Origin: Anabaena azotica FACHB-119
Lineage (GTDB): Bacteria; Cyanobacteriota; Cyanobacteriia; Cyanobacteriales; Nostocaceae
NCBI RefSeq assembly: GCF_014697625.1
Contig: NZ_JACJSG010000021.1
Location: forward strand, 1 to 64,000
Direction: 5' to 3'
Length of the DNA stretch: 64,000 bases
Under the pieces are notes generated by a model. The model saw only the letters and a list, made by a program, of their open reading frames with translations, did no database searches and had not been told where the DNA came from. The translations under genes and the position numbers were made by a program. Position 1 is the first letter of the stretch; every line of letters starts with the position of its first letter. This document shows positions 36,601 to 46,200 of this stretch, in pieces.

Positions 36601-38377
36601 AGTAGTCAGGGAAGATTCCCCTGGAGATAAACGTCTGGTAGGTTACTTAGTACCAGCCCTGCACAGTCAAACATCACAAGAACAGGTTGCTCAATGGCAG
36701 AGTGAGTATGTCAATGACTGGCTAACGATCTATGAACAAATCTACAGCCAAGATGCAGCAGCCACAGATGACTTGACATTGAATCTTGCTGGTTGGAACA
36801 GTTCCTACACCAAACAACCCATTCCAGATTGGGAAATGCAGGAGTGGGTAGAGAATACAACGAACCGCATTCAAGCTAATTTGCCACAGAGTGTATTAGA
36901 AATTGGTTGTGGTACAGGGTTACTGCTATCGCGCATTGCCAAGAACTGCCCTCAGTATTGGGGAACTGATTATTCCCTCGCCGCTATCAAGTACGTGCAG
37001 CAGGTATGTAGTACGGTTGAAGGTTTAGCTCATGTGCAGTTGCGTCATCAAACGGCGGATAACTTTGCAGGTATTCCTCGCGACTTCGACACCGTAGTTT
37101 TGAACTCAATTGTGCAGTATTTCCCCAGCGTGGAATATTTGCTACAAGTGATAGAAGGTGCGATCGCCGCTATTGGCAATCAAGGAAGCTTATTTATCGG
37201 TGATGTGCGCTCCTTACCTCTGCTCGAACCATACCATGCAGCAGTGCAGTTGTTCCAAGCCTCTGAAGAAAGAACAGTTGAGCAATGGCAGCAGCAAGTA
37301 GATTATAGTGTGGCAATTGAAGAAGAGTTGGTGATTGACCCCAGGTTTTTCATTGCCTTGCAAAGCCGCTTTCCGCAAATCACTTGGGTAGAAATTCAGC
37401 CTAAACGCGGCAGTGCGGAAAATGAATTAACCCAATTCCGCTATGATGTGACTCTGCACATCGGTACTCAGGTCAAGGAAACCACAGTTCCTTGGTTAAA
37501 TTGGCAACTCGACAAGCTTTCCTTGACACAAATTCAACATCAACTGCAACAGCAACCGCCACTGTTAGGTATTAGGCGCGTACCTAATCAACGGGTACAA
37601 CAACCACTCTTGATTTATCATTGGTTAGAAAATCCCCCAGACGTGGAGACAGTCGGACAACTGCGGCAATTATTAGCACAACAGCCCAAAGTTGGGGTTT
37701 CGCCAGAGGAGTTTTACCAGTTGGGTCAACAACTGGGATACGATGTTTACCCTAGTTGGTGGGAGAGTAGCCAGGATGGTTGCTATGACGTAGTTTTCTG
37801 CCGCCATGATGCTAACACAACGGATGCCATTGCTTTCTGGGATAGTGCTGCGATCGCCACTAAATCTTGGGCTGACTACACCAATAACCCCTTACAAGGT
37901 AAATTAGTCCAGAAACTTGTACCGTTAGTACGTTCCTATGTGCAGCAAAAGCTACCTGATTATATGGTTCCAAGTGCTTTTGTTCTCCTCAATGCCCTGC
38001 CTTTGACACCCAATGGCAAAGTAGACCGCCGCGCCTTACCTACACCTGACACAGCGACGCGAAATCTTTCGACTGGGTTTGTCCTGCCGCGTACACCCAT
38101 TGAAGCGCAACTAGCGCAAATTTGGAGTGAAGTCTTGGGTATTGAAAGCATCGGTGTGAATGACAACTTCTTTGAACTTGGTGGTCATTCCCTGTTAGCG
38201 ACTCAAGTGATATCGCGCTTGCGAAATATTTTCTCTGTGGAATTGTCCTTACAAAACTTCTTTGAATATCCAGCGATCGCTAACTTAGCACAACTGATTG
38301 AAGTCATTGGTTCAGTACAAGATGGTCAACCATCCATCACAGATACACAAGCAGATTACGAAGAAGGAGAACTATGA
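33686..38377 (+). CDS. NRPS module C-A-NMT-PCP, second residue (predicted N-methyl-Ile)
   Basis: 1563 residues. Residues 1-55 resemble the TubC N-terminal docking domain (LDIKLTLEGNRLRCNAPQGIL). C about 68-500 (HHIAADG 206-212). A about 533 onward, pocket read as DAFFLGVTFK (Ile/Val-like); an N-methyltransferase is inserted between core motifs A8 and A10 (about 1010-1400; LEIGCGTG 1071-1078). A10 is in NGKVDRRALP, and PCP has Ser1502 in GGHSLL. There is no epimerase, so an L residue is expected. ATG at 33686 overlaps the previous stop and has GGGAGG upstream, indicating translational coupling. A dispersed repeat adds about 15 residues in the A domain (35669-35716). The NMT-PCP half is nearly the same as in the next gene. 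Confidence 0.93.
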   Translation: MKPIETFLSELISLDIKLTLEGNRLRCNAPQGILTAEIREQLQTRKAEIINFLQKINLQADSVAQPLVPVPRNTNLPLSFAQARLWFLYQLEGATATYNIAGAFALSGSLNVDALKQAMGEILQRHEALRTRFCEVDGVPAQVIDPHPIWDLPIVDLQQESEPEQAAQRLAVQDAQTPFDLSQSPLLRLTVLKLHPQKHVLLVNIHHIAADGWSIGIFIRELSILYTAFCMGKPAPLPELPIQYADFAVWQRQWLSGDNLAAQLGYWKRQLAGAPPLLELPTDRKRPAIQSFQGGTERFQLDSQLTTRLKQLSQESGSTLYMTLLAGFVILLSRYSGQTDLVVGSPIANRNRKEIEGLIGFFVNTLALRFDLSPELSFEALLLQVQQVTEDAYEHQDLPFEMLVEQLQLERNLDRNPLVQVMFALQNAATYPWDLAGVNVEQMPWDLDAVRFDLEVHLWEVAGGLEGYCYYSTDLFDGATIARMMQHYINLLTTIVTNPAQPINQLPLLTAQEKQQLLVEWNNTYSNYPSDQCIHDLFATQVEKTPDAVAVVFGNQQLTYHQLNTRANQLAHYLQKLGVKPGVLVGICVERSVSLIVGMLAILKAGGAYVPLDTDYPQERLGFIIDDTQITVLLTTDKLALKIPAHQAKVVCFDTDEEAITSLRDATRTLSSANARSSQENPKAAATSEDLAYVIYTSGSTGKPKGVAVTHKAVNRLVINTNYINIEPTDAIAQAANCAFDAATFEIWGALLNGARLVGVSKDVALSPRNFAALMRSQGISALFLTTALFNQIAQEVPSAFSSLKHLLFGGEAVDPKWVREVIKHGAPQRLLHVYGPTENTTFTSWYLVEEVSEAATTIPIGRPISNTQIYVLDEQLQPVGVGVPGELYIGGDGLAKEYLNRHELTQEKFVPHPFNNSKLYKTGDKVRYLSDGNIQFLGRIDNQVKIRGFRIELEEIEAVLSQHPLVQESVVVVREDSPGDKRLVGYLVPALHSQTSQEQVAQWQSEYVNDWLTIYEQIYSQDAAATDDLTLNLAGWNSSYTKQPIPDWEMQEWVENTTNRIQANLPQSVLEIGCGTGLLLSRIAKNCPQYWGTDYSLAAIKYVQQVCSTVEGLAHVQLRHQTADNFAGIPRDFDTVVLNSIVQYFPSVEYLLQVIEGAIAAIGNQGSLFIGDVRSLPLLEPYHAAVQLFQASEERTVEQWQQQVDYSVAIEEELVIDPRFFIALQSRFPQITWVEIQPKRGSAENELTQFRYDVTLHIGTQVKETTVPWLNWQLDKLSLTQIQHQLQQQPPLLGIRRVPNQRVQQPLLIYHWLENPPDVETVGQLRQLLAQQPKVGVSPEEFYQLGQQLGYDVYPSWWESSQDGCYDVVFCRHDANTTDAIAFWDSAAIATKSWADYTNNPLQGKLVQKLVPLVRSYVQQKLPDYMVPSAFVLLNALPLTPNGKVDRRALPTPDTATRNLSTGFVLPRTPIEAQLAQIWSEVLGIESIGVNDNFFELGGHSLLATQVISRLRNIFSVELSLQNFFEYPAIANLAQLIEVIGSVQDGQPSITDTQADYEEGEL
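35669..35716. repeat. Palindromic repeat read in frame within the NRPS A domain
   Basis: The core GAGACGCTACGCGAACG (about 35676-35692), followed by GCTCCGCTAACGCC, encodes SLRDATRTLSSANAR. The same GACGCTACGCGAACG core lies at 49935-49951 and 19454-19469, and in changed form at 17921-17937. The insert falls just before the ATP-binding motif LAYVIYTSGSTGKPKG, in a loop that varies between the paralogous modules. Confidence 0.65.
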
Positions 38378-38666
38378 AAAACTAACTACACAAATAAATT
38401 TATAGCGGATTGCAAGCGGATAAAATACAGATTCATCTGCGTTCATCTGCGTACCCTGCGGGAAGGCTGCGCCAACATCTGCGTTCAATTATTTTTCCTG
38501 TACCTCACTGACTTGAAAACCGATATATGTATCTCATTGAGGATTTCTCAAAGAACCTAAATGAGATACATAAACCCCAAATATCTAGGAGACTGATAAA
38601 ATTTTTATCCAAGAGCAAAACGCACAATTTCTACATAATTAAACAACTTTAGGAAGTAATTAACAA
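38378..38666. repeat. Intergenic repeat between two NRPS genes, with nested insertion
   Basis: 38398-38490 is the reverse complement of the 7613-7687 repeat (TATAGCGGATT..CAAGCGGATA, then CATCTGCGTT units). Inside it, ACCCTGCGGGAAGGCTGCGCC (read around 38455-38477) interrupts two CATCTGCG copies. No gene or clear terminator. The ATG at 38667 follows AGGAAG about nine bases upstream. Confidence 0.6.
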
Positions 38667-41600
38667 ATGAATTTAGTAGAATTTTTATCTTACTTAAATA
38701 GTTTAGATATCAAACTTTGGCTAGAAGAGGATAAGCTAAGATATCAGTCTCCCAAGGGAGCAATGACAACAGAAATCAAGCAAGAGATAGCAGCAAGAAA
38801 AACAGAAATCATCACTTTTTTCCAAAAAGCTAAAACCTCTGCTAGCTCCGTTGAATCAGCTATTACTCCCATCTCACGCGAGGAAAATTTACCCCTCTCA
38901 TTTGCCCAAGCAAGACTGTGGTTTCTTTACAAATTGGAAGGTGCAACTGCCACATATAATATGACAGGGGCGCTAGCACTCAAAGGCTCCTTAAATGTAG
39001 AAGCCCTCAAACAAGCGATCGGCGAAATTTTACAGCGCCATGAAGTCCTGCGGACTTGTTTTCGGGAGGTTGATGGTGTTCCCGTACAAGTAATTGATCC
39101 GCATCCTCAATGGGATTTACCAATAATTGATTTGCAACAGTTCAGTGAACCAGAAACAGAAGCACGTAGACTAGTTCACTTAGAGGGACAAACACCCTTT
39201 GACCTTTCCCAAAGCCCTGTACTACGGGTAACTTTATTAAGATTGCAACCCCAAAAGCATATTTTAATCATAAATATGCACCACATTGCTGCTGATGGCT
39301 GGTCAATTGGTATCTTCACCCGTGAGTTGTCCATGCTGTACACAGCCTTCTGTATGGGAGAACCATCACCCCTCCCAGAATTACCCATTCAGTATGCCGA
39401 CTTCGCCGTATGGCAGAAACAGTGGTTAACCGGGGATGTGTTAGCTAGACAAATAAGTTACTGGAAGCAACAGCTAGCAGGAGCGCCACCGCTATTAGAA
39501 CTACCCACAGATAGACCCCGCCCACCCTTACAAACTTTTAAAGCAGGTGTAGAGCTATTTAAAATCAATCAAAACCTGATCAGTCAACTGAGAAAGCGAT
39601 CGCAAGAGTCGGGAAGCACTCTGTTTATGACGCTGCTGGCGGGTTTTTTGGTGTTAATGTCGCGCTACAGTAGGCAAACAGATTTAGTTATCGGCCCACC
39701 CATCGCCAACCGCAACCGCAAAGAAATAGAAGGGTTAATTGGCTTTTTTGTCAATACTCTAGCATTGAGATTTGATTTATCTGGTCAACCGAACTTTGAA
39801 GCTTTGTTGGCACAGGTACGGCAGGTAACTAAAGATGCTTACGACCATCAAGATTTGCCCTTCGAGATGCTAGTCGAAGAGTTGCAACCAGAGCGCAACC
39901 TGGATCGTAACCCATTGGTGCAGGTAGCCTTTGCTCTCCAGAATGCGCCCTCCTCTGGTTGGAATTTGCCAGGGTTAGAAGTCGAGGATCTACCTTGGTG
40001 CTATGAAACAGTTCGGGTTGACCTAGAAGTTCACTTATGGGAAACAACATCGGGAATTGATGGTGTTGTTTGTTACAACAGAGATTTATTTGATGGCACA
40101 ACCATTGCCCGGATGATGCAACATTATGTAACGTTGTTAGAGGCAATTGTTGTTAATTCCCCGCAGCCAGTAACATTACTGCCCTTACTCACCCAACCAG
40201 AACACCATCAATTATTAAAGGAGTGGAACGATACAGTCTTAGATTATCCTCAAGATAAGTGTATTCATCAGTTATTTGAGGAACAGGCAGCAAAAACTCC
40301 TGATGCGGTGGCTGTAGTCTTTGCCAATGAACAACTCACCTATGAGCAGTTGAATGGCCGCGCCAATGTGTTAGCTCACTATTTACGTTCTGTAGGTGTG
40401 GGAGCAGATGTACTAGTAGGGTTGTGTGTAGAGCGTAGTCCGTTAATGATTATCGGACTGTTAGCAATTCTTAAGGCAGGTGGCGCTTATGTACCCCTTG
40501 ACAGTGAGTATCCTCTTGACCGTCTGGGCTGGATGCTAGATGATACACAAGTGTCAGTACTACTGGCGCAAGCACAACTGTTAGACAAACTACCCACAAC
40601 TGGGGCAAAACTGGTTTTAATCGATGAAATAGAGTCACAACTTGACCCGAACAATCAGCAAAACCCTGTGACCGAAGTTACATCTGCTCATCTAGCGAAT
40701 GTAATTTACACGAGTGGTTCCACAGGCAAACCAAAAGGGGTGATGGTTGAGCATCGGGGATTAGTTAACCTGGCGCTGGCGCAGATTCAAGCTTTTGCTG
40801 TGGATAGTGATAGTCGTGTTCTTCAGTTTGCCTCCTTGAGTTTTGATGCCTGCATATCAGAAATTTTGATGGCTGTTGGGTCAGGCGCTACATTATATTT
40901 GGCAACAAAAGACTCAATCATGCCCGGTGCGCCGTTAATTGAGCGATTACGCGACTATGGCATTACTCATATCACCTTACCACCATCAGCATTGGCAGTT
41001 CTCCCAAATACAGAATTGCCCAAACTGCAAACAATCATTGTTGCTGGTGAGGCTTGTCCTCTGGAATTGGTGAAACTTTGGTCTGAGGGCAGAAACTTCT
41101 TTAACGCTTACGGGCCGACAGAAGCTAGCGTTTGCGCCACAATAGCCAAATGCACTCCAGGGGACGCAAAAGTAACTATCGGTCGTCCCATAGCCAATAC
41201 CCAAGTCTACATTTTAGATGAGCAATTACAACCAGTGCCGATTGGTGTAGCTGGAGAACTGCACATTGGCGGCGCGGGGCTAGCTAGAGGCTATCTGCAT
41301 CGACCAGATTTAACCCAACAAAAATTCATTCCTCATCCCTTTAGCGATGAGTCCGGGGCTAGGCTGTACAAAACAGGCGACTTGGCACGGTATTTAAGTG
41401 ATGGCAGGATTGAATACCTGGGACGCATCGATAACCAAGTCAAGATTCGGGGTTTCCGCATCGAGTTGGGTGAAATTGAGGATGTGTTAACTCAACATCC
41501 CTTGGTACAAGAAAGTGTTGTCACCGCCAGAACTGTCAATGGCGACCAACAACTGGTAGGTTACTTAGTCCCAGCCCTGAAAAATCAAGTCTTACCCGAA

Positions 41601-43283
41601 GAGTTGGCACAATGGCAGAGTGAATATGTCAGTGACTGGCAAAATCTCTATGAGCAAGCTTATGGACAGCCTCAAGTATCCATAGATGACCCCACATTTA
41701 ATATATCTGGTTGGAACAGTTCATACACCAAGCAAGCCATTCCAGAGCCGGAAATGCGGGAGTGGGTGGAAAATACTGTTAGCCGCATCCTCGCTTTATC
41801 ACCACAGCGAGTTTTAGAAATTGGTTGTGGTACAGGTTTACTATTATCCCGTGTTGCCCAGCAATGCCTTGAGTATTGGGGATGTGATTATTCTCGCGCG
41901 GCGATCGCCCACGTTGAGCAAATATGTAAAACATTGCCTGGTTTCGACAATGTGCGCCTGCTGCACAGAATGGCGGATGACTTTAAGGATATCCCTAAAG
42001 GTGGGTTTGATACTGTGGTTATCAACTCAGTTGTGCAGTATTTCCCCAGCGTGGAATATTTGTTGCAAGTGATAGAAGGTGCGATCGCTGCTATTGGCAA
42101 TCAAGGAACCCTGTTTATCGGTGATGTCCGTTCCTTACCTCTGCTAGAACCATACCATGCGGCAGTGCAGTTGTTCCGAGCAACCGAGGACAAAACCGTT
42201 GAGCAATGGCAGCAGCAAGTCAATTCTAGTGCGGCAATTGAAGAAGAGTTGGTGATTGACCCCAGGTTTTTCATTGCCCTGCAAAGCCGCTTTCGGGAGA
42301 TTGGTAGAGTAGAAATTCAGCCTAAACGCGGCAATGCTGAGAATGAATTAACCCAATTCCGCTATGATGTCACCCTGCATCTGGGAACTCAAGTTCAGGA
42401 AACCACAGTTCCTTGGTTAAATTGGCAACTCGACAAACTCTCGTTGACACAAATTCAACATCAACTACAACAGCAACCGCCACTGTTAGGCATTAGGCGC
42501 GTACCTAACCAACGGGTGCAACAACCATTAGAGATTTATCATTGGTTAGAAAATCCCCCGCAGGTGGAGACAGTCGGACAACTGCGACAATTACTAGCAC
42601 AACAGCCCAAAGTAGGAGTTTCCCCAGAGGAGTTTTATCAGTTGGGTCAACAACTGGGCTATGATGTTTACCCCAGTTGGTGGGAGAGTAGCCAGGATGG
42701 TTGTTATGACGTGGTTTTCTGCCGCCACAATACAGCTTCGGCAATTGCTTTCTGGGATAGTGCCACTATCACCACGAAATCTTGGACTGACTACACCAAT
42801 AACCCCTTACAAGGTAAGTTAGTCCAGAAACTTGTACCGTTAGTACGCTCCTATTTGCAACAAAAGCTACCAGATTACATGGTTCCCAGTGCTTTTGTTC
42901 TCCTCAATGCCTTACCTTTGACACCCAATGGCAAGGTAGACCGCCGCGCCTTACCCACACCTGATACAGCGACGCGAAATTTATCTACTGGCTTTGTCCT
43001 GCCGCGTACACCCATTGAAGCGCAATTAGCACAAATCTGGAGTGAAGTCTTGGGTATTGAACGCATCGGTGTCAATGACAATTTCTTTGAACTTGGTGGT
43101 CATTCCCTCTTAGCGACTCAAGTTGTGTCTCGAATTAACTCGGTTTTTGGACTTAGCCTATCTATACAATTGATGTTTGAGTCTCCCACTGTAGCCGGAA
43201 TAGCCTCCTATGTCCAGGCAGTAGATTGGGTAGCACAAGATTTATCAGTTACACCAGTGAGTGGGGAATTAGTGGAGTTTTGA
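38667..43283 (+). CDS. NRPS module C-A-NMT-PCP, third residue (predicted N-methyl-Tyr)
   Basis: 1538 residues. A TubC-like docking domain (LDIKLWLEEDKLRYQSPKGAM) is at residues 1-55. C about 70-500 (HHIAADG 205-211). A about 530 onward with pocket read as DASTIAAVCK, a tyrosine code in cyanobacterial NRPSs as I know them. The inserted N-methyltransferase is about 985-1375 (LEIGCGTG 1050-1057); PCP Ser1480. Its A-domain core differs from that of the previous gene, while the C-terminal half of NMT through PCP is almost identical to it, suggesting duplication or gene conversion. Two bases separate its stop from the next start. Confidence 0.93.
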   Translation: MNLVEFLSYLNSLDIKLWLEEDKLRYQSPKGAMTTEIKQEIAARKTEIITFFQKAKTSASSVESAITPISREENLPLSFAQARLWFLYKLEGATATYNMTGALALKGSLNVEALKQAIGEILQRHEVLRTCFREVDGVPVQVIDPHPQWDLPIIDLQQFSEPETEARRLVHLEGQTPFDLSQSPVLRVTLLRLQPQKHILIINMHHIAADGWSIGIFTRELSMLYTAFCMGEPSPLPELPIQYADFAVWQKQWLTGDVLARQISYWKQQLAGAPPLLELPTDRPRPPLQTFKAGVELFKINQNLISQLRKRSQESGSTLFMTLLAGFLVLMSRYSRQTDLVIGPPIANRNRKEIEGLIGFFVNTLALRFDLSGQPNFEALLAQVRQVTKDAYDHQDLPFEMLVEELQPERNLDRNPLVQVAFALQNAPSSGWNLPGLEVEDLPWCYETVRVDLEVHLWETTSGIDGVVCYNRDLFDGTTIARMMQHYVTLLEAIVVNSPQPVTLLPLLTQPEHHQLLKEWNDTVLDYPQDKCIHQLFEEQAAKTPDAVAVVFANEQLTYEQLNGRANVLAHYLRSVGVGADVLVGLCVERSPLMIIGLLAILKAGGAYVPLDSEYPLDRLGWMLDDTQVSVLLAQAQLLDKLPTTGAKLVLIDEIESQLDPNNQQNPVTEVTSAHLANVIYTSGSTGKPKGVMVEHRGLVNLALAQIQAFAVDSDSRVLQFASLSFDACISEILMAVGSGATLYLATKDSIMPGAPLIERLRDYGITHITLPPSALAVLPNTELPKLQTIIVAGEACPLELVKLWSEGRNFFNAYGPTEASVCATIAKCTPGDAKVTIGRPIANTQVYILDEQLQPVPIGVAGELHIGGAGLARGYLHRPDLTQQKFIPHPFSDESGARLYKTGDLARYLSDGRIEYLGRIDNQVKIRGFRIELGEIEDVLTQHPLVQESVVTARTVNGDQQLVGYLVPALKNQVLPEELAQWQSEYVSDWQNLYEQAYGQPQVSIDDPTFNISGWNSSYTKQAIPEPEMREWVENTVSRILALSPQRVLEIGCGTGLLLSRVAQQCLEYWGCDYSRAAIAHVEQICKTLPGFDNVRLLHRMADDFKDIPKGGFDTVVINSVVQYFPSVEYLLQVIEGAIAAIGNQGTLFIGDVRSLPLLEPYHAAVQLFRATEDKTVEQWQQQVNSSAAIEEELVIDPRFFIALQSRFREIGRVEIQPKRGNAENELTQFRYDVTLHLGTQVQETTVPWLNWQLDKLSLTQIQHQLQQQPPLLGIRRVPNQRVQQPLEIYHWLENPPQVETVGQLRQLLAQQPKVGVSPEEFYQLGQQLGYDVYPSWWESSQDGCYDVVFCRHNTASAIAFWDSATITTKSWTDYTNNPLQGKLVQKLVPLVRSYLQQKLPDYMVPSAFVLLNALPLTPNGKVDRRALPTPDTATRNLSTGFVLPRTPIEAQLAQIWSEVLGIERIGVNDNFFELGGHSLLATQVVSRINSVFGLSLSIQLMFESPTVAGIASYVQAVDWVAQDLSVTPVSGELVEF

Positions 43284-43285
43284 GC

Positions 43286-46200
43286 ATGAGCAAAAGCATT
43301 GTTGAATTCGTCTGTCACCTGAGAAACTTAAATATTAACCTAGAAACTGATGGTGATCGCTTGCGCTGTCACGCGCCTGAAGGGGCGTTAACTCCCACGT
43401 TGCGTCAGGAAATAGCAGCGCGAAAAACAGAAATTATCCAGTTTTTACAGCAAGCAAAGCAGGTGAAAGCTGCTCATCAGTCACCAATTCCCAAGGTGTC
43501 ACGGGACGTTGAACTACCACTGTCTTTTGCTCAACAGCGACTTTGGTTTTTGCACCATCTCTCACCCGACAGTCACTCTTACAATGCGCTGGTTTCTCTG
43601 CGACTCAATGGTTCTCTCAATATAGCTGTACTAGAACAGAGTCTGAATGAACTCGTTCGCCGTCACGAAGTCTTAAGAACTACTTTTCCTACGGTAGAGG
43701 GAAAACCTGTCCAGCTAATTGCCGATCCCAGTACCTTGATTTTGCCTGTCTATGACTTGCAGGGCTTATCCACCCAGGAGCAAACTGACAGGGTGCGGCA
43801 AATTGCCGAGTCTGTTGCATCTCAAGCCTTCGATTTAGCTGTTGGGCCATTAGTCCAGTTCATCCTACTGCAACTGAGTGAGCAGGAATATGTGCTGCTG
43901 TTGAAGATACACCACATCATCTATGATGGCTGGTCTTTGAGCATCTTCATCCGTGAGTTATCTGCACTATATAAAGCTTTTCTTCAAGGCTTGCCCAACC
44001 CACTCCCCCAATTACCCATCCAATACGTTGACTTTGCCGTTTGGCAGCGTCAATGGCTGACAGGCGAAGTTTTAGAACGCCAACTGACCTACTGGCAAGA
44101 ACAGTTAGCGGGTGTCTCTGGTGTACTAGAACTGCCTACTGATAAACCACGTCCCCCCGTTCAGTCCTTCCGAGGGGGAATTGAGTGTTTTCAACTTGAT
44201 CGCGACCTGACACAGCGCCTGTTACAGTTGAGCCAGGAGTCGGATGCAACTTTGTTCATGACTCTACTGGCAGCTTTTTTCGTCTTGCTTTCTCGTTATA
44301 CTGGGCAGTCAGATATTGTGGTCGGCTCGCCAATTGCTAATCGCAACCACCACAGCGTCGAGCAAATCATGGGGTTCTTTGCTAACACCTTAGCATTAAG
44401 GGGCAATCTCTCTGACAATCCCACCTTTGCTGAGTTATTAGCGCAAGTGCGGCAAACAACTTTGTCAGCCTACGCTCACCAAGACTTGCCTTTTGAGATG
44501 TTAGTAGAAAAACTACAATCAGAGCGAGATTTGAGCCGTAATCCTCTGGTACAGGTGATGTTTGCCTTTCAAAATGCGCCTGAGTTTTCTTGGAATTTGC
44601 CTGGTGTAACTATCCAAGATATGCCTTTACCACTGGAGGAAACAGTCAGGTTTGACTTAGAACTAAATTGTCAGGAAGTTGGCGGAAGTCTGGAGGGTAT
44701 TTGGAGTTATAGCAGTGATTTATTCGATGCTAAGACAATTACTCGCCTAGCGGGACATTTTCAAACTTTACTCCAAGCAATTGTGGCAAATCCCAAGATG
44801 AAAATTGGGGAATTACCACTATTAAGTCCAACAGAACAGCATCAAATATTAGTTGAGTGGAACAACACTACCAAAGCATATCCCCAAGATAAATGTATTC
44901 ATGAGTTGTTTGCGGCGCAGGTGGAGAGGACACCCGATGCCATAGCCGCAGTGTTTGCAGGGCAGAAGCTCACCTACCGAGAGTTGGACGAACAGGCAAA
45001 TCAACTGGCGCAATACTTGCAGAGTCTGGGAGTCAAAGCAGAGGTAATGGTGGGGCTGTGTGTGGAACGCTGTTTAGAGATGATGGTGGGACTGCTGGCT
45101 ATACTCAAGGCTGGCGGTGTTTACGTTCCCATCGACCCAGCTTATCCCCAAGAGCGCATCGCTTATATATTGTCAGATTCCCAATTGTCAGTTGTCTTGA
45201 CTCAGGAAAAATTTGTCGCCTCTTTACCAAACTATCAAGGGCGGGTAGTTTGCTTAGATGCGCTGGAGCAAGAACTCTTAGGTGCAAGCGATCGCCCCAT
45301 CACTGATGTCACACCAGAAAACTTGGCTTATATAATTTATACATCAGGCTCAACTGGCAAACCCAAAGGAGTAGCGATCGCTCATCGCGGATTATGCAAC
45401 TTAGCAGCAGCCTTCATCAAGTCATTTGATGTCCGTCCTGATAGCTGCGTTCTGCAATTTGCTTCTTTGAGCTTTGATGCTTCCATCTCGGAAATTTTCA
45501 TGGCTATTTGTGCGGGGGCCAAGTTGTATTTGGGCAGCCCAGAGTCCATGCAACCGGGGCCTGCTTTGCTGGAGTTATTGCAACAGCAAAAAATTACACA
45601 CGCTATCCTTGTACCTTCAGCCGTGGCGGCTTTGCCTTTTGCCGAGTTGCCAGATTTGCAATCTCTCATTGTTGCCGGGGAAGCTTGTCCAGCCAGTTTA
45701 GTGGAAAAATGGGCTAGTGGAAGACGTTTCTTTAATGCCTATGGCCCGACTGAATCGACTGTCTGCGCTACTTTTGCCCAATGTCAGCCAGGGGAACAGC
45801 CACTCATCGGTCGTCCCATTGACAACACGCAAATTTATATCCTTGATGCCCATCTCCAACCTGTGCCTGTTGGTGTACCCGGAGAACTGCACATTGCTAG
45901 TGTGGGTTTGGCGCGGGGCTACCTCAACCGTCCCGATTTAACTGATGAAAAATTTATTTTCCATACCTTCAGTGATGAACTTGGTTGTCGCCTCTACAAA
46001 ACTGGGGATCAGGCACGTTACGTAAGTGATGGTAATATTGAGTACCTGGGAAGAATTGACGCTCAGGTGAAAGTACGGGGCTTCCGCATCGAGTTGGGAG
46101 AAATTGAAGCTGTACTGAGTCTACATGAAGAAGTGCAATCATGTTGTGCGATCGCCCGCGAAGACAGTCCAGGCGATAAGCGCTTAGTTGCTTACGTCGT

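Noticed and set aside
43226..43285. Upstream start of the terminal NRPS gene
   Set aside because: It lies inside the previous gene, and the docking domain aligns with paralogues only from the ATG at 43286.
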